Positions 31,803 to 40,134 of a stretch of DNA of 40,134 nucleotides are shown one piece after another. The notes beneath the pieces were generated by a model that was not told where the DNA came from, made no database searches, and saw only the letters and a list, made by a program, of their open reading frames with translations. Within the stretch, counting starts at the first letter, position 1. Each line of letters begins with the position of its first letter. The translations under genes were made by a program, and so were the position numbers. Origin of the DNA: Oscillospiraceae bacterium (lineage in GTDB: Bacteria; Bacillota; Clostridia; Oscillospirales; Oscillospiraceae); NCBI GenBank assembly GCA_022794215.1, contig JAAWEH010000004.1:1-40134 (forward strand). The letters are read 5' to 3'.

Positions 31803-32663
31803 TTAATCGAAAGCCAGCCCCAAGTACCATCCGTCCTCCGGAATCGTCAGCTTCTCCCCGGTGCGAAGGGATTTCACCATTCCAAACCGGCGCAGCTCCC
31901 CGTTCGGGCCGGCCCAGGCCGCGGGGGTGCGGATCACATACCTCTTGGCCGGAAGGAGCTTTGCCAGTCTGCCTGCCCCCGCCAGCGCACCTCCCGGGCA
32001 CAGCAGTTCCTTGGCCAAAACGGCGCCCTCATCCAGCACCTCCACGGCGGCACAGCCCTTCCGCCCCGCTATCTCCAGGCGATACAGCCCTCCGCCCGAC
32101 ATATGGCAGATCATCTCCTGAAGCCTAAGCTGGGTTTCCGGATAGCTCAGGTGAGGCAGCTTTTCCAATATCTCTTCCCGCAGCGCCCCGTACTCCTCCG
32201 CCGTCACCGGCTCCGCCTTTCCCTCCGCCGGAGGCAGCTCCTCCACAGAAAAGGTTCCCTCCCAGGTCACAAAACCCTCCCGAAACCCTTCCCCCCCGAA
32301 AAAGCGGTGGAGGCTCTCCTGGGCCGGCACGGTGGAAATTTTGTCTGCCCCCTGTGCCCGGGCCAGTTCCCCGGCGTATTCCATCAGCCGTCCGGCATAC
32401 CCCTTTCCCCGGCAGTCCGGACGGGTAGTCAGCGCATAAATGTAAGGCAGCGCCTCCCCCTTCCCCTCCACCGTCAAGGTCTGGGGCAGCAGCACCAGCA
32501 TGGCCGCGGGCGCTCCGTCCTCGCACAGGGTCAGCACCTGTTCCGGGGCTGCATACTCCCGAAAAAAGCGCTCCAAAAACACCTCTCCGTCTCCAAAGGC
32601 CGTCTTCCACAGCTCCTTCAGCCGGGGCAGCTCCTCCGCCCTGGCCCGGCGTGTCTCCACCAT
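31803..32663 (-). CDS. GNAT family N-acetyltransferase
   Basis: The start is the ATG at 32663 (MVETRRARAEELPRLKELWK) because AAAGGAGAG lies 6 bases upstream; a start at 32684 precedes that site. The protein has 286 residues. Residues about 1-135 form a GNAT domain: PRLKELWKTAFGD, the acetyl-CoA binding segment YALTTRPDCRGKGYAGRLME with the R..GKGYAG pyrophosphate loop, and SLHRFFGGEGF. The C-terminal half is a second, poorly conserved region as in two-domain Eis-like acetyltransferases, ending KLTIPEDGWYLGLAFD. The substrate is unknown. It is the last gene of a unit with the DUF2156 protein and the helicase. Confidence 0.88.
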   Translation of the reverse strand: MVETRRARAEELPRLKELWKTAFGDGEVFLERFFREYAAPEQVLTLCEDGAPAAMLVLLPQTLTVEGKGEALPYIYALTTRPDCRGKGYAGRLMEYAGELARAQGADKISTVPAQESLHRFFGGEGFREGFVTWEGTFSVEELPPAEGKAEPVTAEEYGALREEILEKLPHLSYPETQLRLQEMICHMSGGGLYRLEIAGRKGCAAVEVLDEGAVLAKELLCPGGALAGAGRLAKLLPAKRYVIRTPAAWAGPNGELRRFGMVKSLRTGEKLTIPEDGWYLGLAFD

Positions 32664-32729
32664 AGACGTCTCTCCTTTCAGCACCTTTCCATCAAACGGC
32701 CCGGTTTTCCAAAAGAAATCGCGGCCCGG

Positions 32730-33641
32730 TCAGATCCGAACCGCGACATATTTCTCCAACAACAGATCCGGATAATAGGATTCCTTGGCCTTTCGCAGTC
32801 CCTCCAGGCCCATGTCCTCCTCCCGGTTCAGGTAGCGCACCTGGGGGTGGCGCTGCCGGATCCTCCGGGCAAACTCCCGGTTAATCATGGCATAGGCGCC
32901 CTGGATCTCTCCAAGGGCCTTTTCAAAATGGACGTCGAAGGTATCGGCGCAAATGGGGCTTCCAACGGTAAACGCCACCACCCGGCCCTCCACCCGGATC
33001 AGCCCCCCCTCTGCGTTCAGCGCCCGGAAGTTCTCCAGCGTGGTGACCATGGCCCGCTTTTCGTCCGCCATGTCCTGGGCCTCCGAAGCCCCTTCCCGCT
33101 CCCGGCTTCTCTCCTCCCAGGCCGCGTCCACCTCCATGCACTCGGGGATGGCCTCCTCGGTCATGTCCTCGTATACCCAGTCCGGGTTATTCTCCTCAAA
33201 CCGCTTACAGTGGTTTCGCTTGGAATGGAGCTTCCGGCCTGCCAGGTCGGAGAGCTTATCCACCTCATAGAGATAATCAAAATTATCCCGATCCTCCCGG
33301 ATATCAAACTGTCCCGGCCGCAGCCGCTCCAGCTCCCGGGCCTGCTCCCGGGTCAAACAGATAAACCGCACCGGCTCTCCCAGGGCCTGGGCGTCGGCCT
33401 CAATGGCCTCCAGCGCTTTTGGAAGCTCTCCCGTCCCCGCAGGCCAGAGGTAGACGTGTCCTCCCCTTCCCATGGAGCGGGACAGAAACCACCCCTCCCA
33501 TTGGGCGATCTCCCGGCCATAGGCCGGGCCCCAGCCCAGCATCCCGGCAAAGCTGTACTCGCAGCCCCGGCGATCTTCGCCCACCAGGCAGTGCGTTACC
33601 CATTCCTTGTCCGCTAACGTCGGCTTATGAAATTCGATCAT
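32730..33641 (-). CDS. DUF2156 (phosphatidylglycerol lysyltransferase C-terminal-like) protein
   Basis: This is a 303-residue soluble protein with the paired GNAT-like folds of the DUF2156/LPG_synthase_C family. Landmarks are FAGMLGWGPAYGREIAQWEG near the N-terminus, NFDYLYEVDKLSDLAGRKLH followed by SKRNHCKRFEE (the hallmark K..R...F segment), EGRVVAFTVGSPICADTFDV, and YAMINREFARRI with YLNREEDMGLEGLRKAKESY at the end. Members with membrane domains transfer aminoacyl groups from aminoacyl-tRNA to lipids; this one has no membrane segment, so the acceptor is unknown. The start at 33641 (MIEFHKPTLAD) has GGAG at about 13 bases; a longer in-frame start overlaps the helicase gene. It lies 31 bases after the helicase stop. 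Confidence 0.88.
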   Translation of the reverse strand: MIEFHKPTLADKEWVTHCLVGEDRRGCEYSFAGMLGWGPAYGREIAQWEGWFLSRSMGRGGHVYLWPAGTGELPKALEAIEADAQALGEPVRFICLTREQARELERLRPGQFDIREDRDNFDYLYEVDKLSDLAGRKLHSKRNHCKRFEENNPDWVYEDMTEEAIPECMEVDAAWEERSREREGASEAQDMADEKRAMVTTLENFRALNAEGGLIRVEGRVVAFTVGSPICADTFDVHFEKALGEIQGAYAMINREFARRIRQRHPQVRYLNREEDMGLEGLRKAKESYYPDLLLEKYVAVRI

Positions 33642-33672
33642 ACAGTAAAGTATCTCCTTTGTGGTTGCGCTG

Positions 33673-34839
33673 TTATATTTCCTCCAAGGTGCCCTTCTCA
33701 TACCGCAGAGGCTTCACGGTGTTCCGGGTTCCCTTAATGATCTCGTCCATCCGCAGCTCCTCCGTCACGCCGGAAACGAAGGTGTACGCCACCCCGTGCC
33801 GCTTGGCCCGCCCGGTTCGGCCGATGCGGTGGACATAGTATTCGTTCTCGTCGGGCACATCGTAGTTGAATACCGCGTCCACATCGTCAATGTCCAGTCC
33901 CCGGGCTGCCACGTCAGTGGCCACCAGCACCTGGAGCTTGCCTTCCCGGAACCGGCCCAGGGTCTTTTCCCGGCTGGACTGCTGGATATCGCCGTGGATG
34001 GCCTCGCACTTAATCCCGCCCATCCGCAAAAGCCCCATAAGCCGGTCGGTCATGTTCTTGGTGTTGCAGAAGGCAATGGCCCGCTCATAGCCCCCATGCT
34101 CCAACAGCTGAAGCAGCAGCTCCGCCTTCGCCCCCCGATCCACCTCGATGCGGTACTGGTCAATGTCTGGCTTGTTCTGCTGGTCGGCCTGGACGGTGAT
34201 CTCCACCGGATCCCGCTGGTAGACCCAGGAAATGTCCATCACTTCCCGGGAAATGGTAGCGGAAAACATGCCGATGTTCTTTCGGGACTTGATCTGATCC
34301 AAAATCCGGGTCACATCCCGGATAAAGCCCATGTCCAGCATCCGGTCTGCCTCATCCAGCACCACCGTCTCCACATGATCCAGCCGGACGGTGCGCCGCT
34401 TCATGTGATCCATGAGCCGCCCCGGCGTCGCCACCACGATCTGGGGATGCTTTTTCAGCTGGGTGATCTGCCGCTCGATGGGCGCGCCGCCGTAGAGCAC
34501 CACGGTGCGCACCCCTTCCTTAAATTCGCACAGATCCCGCAGCTCCTCCTGGATCTGAATGGCCAGCTCCCGGGTGGGAGCCAGCACCAGAAAGTTCACA
34601 TCGGTGCTCTCGGGGTCGGCGTGCTCCACCATGGGGATGCCAAAGGCAAAGGTTTTGCCCGTGCCGGTGGGGGCCTTGGCGATGACGTCCTTGCCCTCCA
34701 TAAAATAGGGGATGGCTCCCGACTGCACCGGGGTGGAGCGCTCATAGCCCTTTTTGGCCAGAGCCTTCATGATCTCCGGGGAAAGGCCCATCTCATCATA
34801 GCGCTTGATCTCTGTCACCTGCTGTCCGTTGATCTCCAT
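33673..34839 (-). CDS. DEAD-box ATP-dependent RNA helicase
   Basis: This 388-residue protein has a complete two-domain helicase core and almost nothing else. The motifs are: Q motif KGYERSTPVQSGAIP, I APTGTGKT, Ia LAPTRELAIQI, II VLDEADRMLDMGF, III FSATIS, IV AIAFCNTKN, V VATDVAARGLDIDDVD and VI HRIGRTGRAKRHG. There is no C-terminal RNA-binding extension as in CshA or DbpA, so it resembles the short CshB/RhlE-like core type. The ATG at 34839 has AGGAGGG about 11 bases upstream, and the bases between fold back on it (GAGGG/CCCTC, 34841-34853), so ribosome access may depend on RNA structure. It is the first gene of a three-gene unit. Confidence 0.94.
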   Translation of the reverse strand: MEINGQQVTEIKRYDEMGLSPEIMKALAKKGYERSTPVQSGAIPYFMEGKDVIAKAPTGTGKTFAFGIPMVEHADPESTDVNFLVLAPTRELAIQIQEELRDLCEFKEGVRTVVLYGGAPIERQITQLKKHPQIVVATPGRLMDHMKRRTVRLDHVETVVLDEADRMLDMGFIRDVTRILDQIKSRKNIGMFSATISREVMDISWVYQRDPVEITVQADQQNKPDIDQYRIEVDRGAKAELLLQLLEHGGYERAIAFCNTKNMTDRLMGLLRMGGIKCEAIHGDIQQSSREKTLGRFREGKLQVLVATDVAARGLDIDDVDAVFNYDVPDENEYYVHRIGRTGRAKRHGVAYTFVSGVTEELRMDEIIKGTRNTVKPLRYEKGTLEEI

Positions 34840-34840
34840 A

Positions 34841-34853
34841 GAGGGTTTCCCTC
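34841..34853 (-). promoter_or_regulatory. Small hairpin masking the helicase ribosome binding site
   Basis: In the mRNA, GAGGG of the Shine-Dalgarno AGGAGGG pairs with CCCTC over a three-A loop, directly before the start codon. Five base pairs are weak at 37 degrees but stronger in the cold. Confidence 0.45.
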
Positions 34854-34884
34854 CTTCTCTTTCAAATAAAAGGGTATTTATGGC

Positions 34885-34913
34885 AATATATCATACTTTT
34901 TACCAAAACACAA
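34885..34913 (-). promoter_or_regulatory. Helicase gene promoter
   Basis: On the minus strand, TTGTGT (34908-34913), 17-base spacer, TATATT (34885-34890). It lies in the 118-base gap between the comM stop and the helicase start. Confidence 0.6.
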
Positions 34914-34957
34914 GTGGGGACAACCCCCCGGCCCGCCCCAGCCTCTTCCGGTTTTCC

Positions 34958-36475
34958 TCACTTGGCCATCCACCCCGTGGCCCGGTACTGCAGGGCCTCG
35001 GCCAAATGCTGAGGCTGGATATTCTCGCTGCCGTCCAAATCGGCGATGGTTCGGGCCACCCGCAGGATCCGGTCATAGCCCCGGGCGGTGAGCCCCATGC
35101 GCTCAAAGGCCCCCTTCATCATGGCCTGGCCGGTCTCATCCAGCTGGCAGAAGCTCTCCAGCTCCCCCCGGCCCATCTGGGCGTTGCAGGGCGCCCCTCC
35201 GGGGCCAAACCGCTCCCCCTGAACGCTCCGGGCTTCGTCCACCCGCGCCCGGATGACCGCCGAGGGCTCTCCGGCAGGCTTGTCCGCCAGGGTGTCAAAG
35301 TCCGGGGGCGGCACATCCACTACAAGGTCGATCCGATCCAGAAGGGGCCCGGAGATTTTATGCTGATACTTTTCCACATCTTTGGGATTGCACCTGCACC
35401 GGTCAGAATAGCCATACCATCCGCACTTGCAGGGGTTCATAGCGCACACCAGCATAAACCGCGCAGGGAAGCTCTCGCTTCCCGCGGCCCGGGTGATCTG
35501 CACCTTTCCCTCCTCCATGGGCTGACGCATGACCTCCAGCACATCCTTGTGAAATTCGGGCAGCTCGTCCAAAAACAGCACCCCGTGGTGGGCCAGGGAG
35601 ATCTCCCCCGGCCGGATAATGGGGTTCCCTCCGCCCGCCATCCCCATGGCGGATACCGTGTGGTGGGGGGAGCGGAAGGGCCGCCGGGTCAAAAGGGGCT
35701 GCTCCTTGGTGGTAAATCCCAGCACCGAGTGAACTACCGTAGCCTCCAGCGCCTCCTTTTCAGACAGCCGGGGCAATATGGAGGGCAGTCTTTTCGCCAG
35801 CATGGACTTGCCCGACCCCGGCGGGCCGATCATCAGCACATTGTGTCCCCCGGCAGCCGCAATTTCCAGGCACCGCTTTACATTCTCCTGCCCCTTCACC
35901 TCGGCAAAATCCGGCTCCGTCCCTTCCTCCACCCCGGGGCTCCAGGCCTCGGCGGCGGGGAGCAGCTCTTCCCCCTTCAGGTGGGCCACCAGCTGCTCCA
36001 CGTTTTCCACCGGGTAAACCACCATTCCCTTGGCCAGCGTAGCTTCCGGGGCGGAATCCGCAGGGACGAAGAGCCGCCGGATCCCGGCTTTTTGGGCGGC
36101 CAGCGCCATGGGCAGCATACCGGGAACGCTCCGTACCGCCCCGGAGAGGGACAGCTCCCCCACAAAGGCGCAGTCCTCCTCCGGCCGGGGCAGCTGCCCT
36201 CCGGCAGAAAGGATCCCCACCAGAATGGGAAGGTCGTACATGGTGCCCCCCTTTTTCCGGTCTGCGGGGGCCAGATTCACCGTGATCCGGGAGACGGGAA
36301 ACTGAAACCCGCAGTTTTTTACCGCCGAGCGCACCCTGTCCCGGGCCTCTTTCACCGCGGTATCCGGAAGCCCCACAATATCGAAATTGGGCAGCCCGCC
36401 GGACAGATCGCACTCGCACAGCACCTGGTATCCCTCCACCCCGCGCAGCCCCAAAGACCGCACCTGCATCATCAT
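34958..36475 (-). CDS. ComM/YifB family Mg-chelatase-like AAA+ ATPase
   Basis: This 505-residue protein has the three YifB regions. The N-terminal Lon-protease-like fold (ChlI domain) begins SLGLRGVEGYQVLCECDLSG and includes FDIVGLPDTAVKEARDRV and ITVNLAPADRKKGGTMYDLP. The central AAA+ domain has Walker A IGPPGSGKSMLAKRLPSILP and Walker B HGVLFLDELPEF. The C-terminal Mg_chelatase_C part has LDRIDLVVDVPP and LTARGYDRILRVARTIADLD. A cysteine cluster, CAMNPCKCGWYGYSDRCRC, is typical of the family. ComM is a branch-migration helicase that helps integrate DNA during natural transformation in Gram-negatives; its role in Clostridia is less tested. Three successive ATG codons (36475, 36472, 36469) can serve as start; GAGGGGGAAG precedes them. 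Confidence 0.95.
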   Translation of the reverse strand: MMMQVRSLGLRGVEGYQVLCECDLSGGLPNFDIVGLPDTAVKEARDRVRSAVKNCGFQFPVSRITVNLAPADRKKGGTMYDLPILVGILSAGGQLPRPEEDCAFVGELSLSGAVRSVPGMLPMALAAQKAGIRRLFVPADSAPEATLAKGMVVYPVENVEQLVAHLKGEELLPAAEAWSPGVEEGTEPDFAEVKGQENVKRCLEIAAAGGHNVLMIGPPGSGKSMLAKRLPSILPRLSEKEALEATVVHSVLGFTTKEQPLLTRRPFRSPHHTVSAMGMAGGGNPIIRPGEISLAHHGVLFLDELPEFHKDVLEVMRQPMEEGKVQITRAAGSESFPARFMLVCAMNPCKCGWYGYSDRCRCNPKDVEKYQHKISGPLLDRIDLVVDVPPPDFDTLADKPAGEPSAVIRARVDEARSVQGERFGPGGAPCNAQMGRGELESFCQLDETGQAMMKGAFERMGLTARGYDRILRVARTIADLDGSENIQPQHLAEALQYRATGWMAK

Positions 36476-36662
36476 ACCGGCTTCCCCCTCTCTTTTTTCA
36501 TGGTTTTATACCGTATTGATATCATACCATAGCCCTCCAAAAAATGCTACCAGAGAAAACCCGGCTTCTTCCCCCCGTTCCCTTCTTTCCGGTCTCCCAC
36601 CAAAAATTTTTGTTTTTCAACACATTTTGCACAAAAATCTTTCTCCCGCCTTTTATAAATGG

Positions 36663-36691
36663 TTTACAAATTACAAACCAAGTGTTAAAAT
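36663..36691 (+). promoter_or_regulatory. nifJ promoter
   Basis: TTTACA (36663-36668), 17-base spacer, TAAAAT (36686-36691) with a TGT extended element. The stretch 36476-36662 between the divergent comM and nifJ genes is AT-rich and otherwise shows nothing recognisable. Confidence 0.82.
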
Positions 36692-36762
36692 AAAAACGTT
36701 CGGAAAAATTGATTGCGATACCCCGATTTCCGCGAAATATCAGCAAGGAGGAATCGTTCAAA

Positions 36763-40134
<3,372 letters not shown>

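Overview
The window looks like chromosome of a GC-rich Gram-positive anaerobe of the Clostridia, most likely an Oscillospiraceae-type gut bacterium of the Flavonifractor/Lawsonibacter/Intestinimonas kind. That placement is inferred from the gene set (pyruvate:ferredoxin oxidoreductase, QueH, ThiI without a rhodanese domain, lipoprotein-type solute-binding proteins, many amino-acid and peptide ABC importers), from AGGAGG-type ribosome binding sites and from GC-rich codon use; no rRNA or marker gene settles the species. I see no insertion sequence, prophage, CRISPR array, tRNA or rRNA gene. Gene density is high and most intergenic gaps carry recognisable promoters or hairpin terminators.

Layout. 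1-6513 (leftward): an unusual GyrB/ParE-type topoisomerase subunit followed by three secreted proteins of unknown function, two of them tandem paralogs, two with copper-amine-oxidase-N-like stalk domains. 6678-7922 (rightward): an M29 aminopeptidase. 8010-8553: a divergent pair, a small XRE regulator and a 62-residue two-CxxC protein, with a palindrome over the promoter between them. 8679-13587 (leftward): a complete branched-chain amino-acid type ABC importer, livK-H-M-G-F. 13818-20175 (rightward): queH, an ABC exporter half-transporter, an XRE remnant, lspA-rluD, and thiI followed by a P-loop kinase-like gene and a DUF2809 membrane protein. 20222-24079 (leftward): an MBL-fold hydrolase, a polar amino-acid ABC importer (binding protein, permease, ATPase) and a multiply broken M20 amidohydrolase. 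24380-24982: a cytidylate-kinase-like protein. 25165-31529 (leftward): an oligopeptide importer oppB-C-D-F, with oppA last behind its own strong promoter and a palindrome-rich leader. 31803-36475 (leftward): GNAT acetyltransferase, DUF2156 protein, DEAD-box helicase and ComM/YifB. 36763-end (rightward): nifJ, cut by the window edge.

Functionally the window centres on amino-acid and peptide nutrition: three ABC importers, an aminopeptidase and the remains of an amidohydrolase, next to fermentative pyruvate oxidation. A second theme is RNA modification and RNA handling (queH, rluD family, thiI, DEAD-box helicase). The parts that known families do not explain are the secreted-protein/topoisomerase cluster at the left end, the XRE/CxxC pair with its operator-like palindrome, the structured leaders of oppA and oppB, and the T-tract-less 17-bp inverted repeat before thiI.
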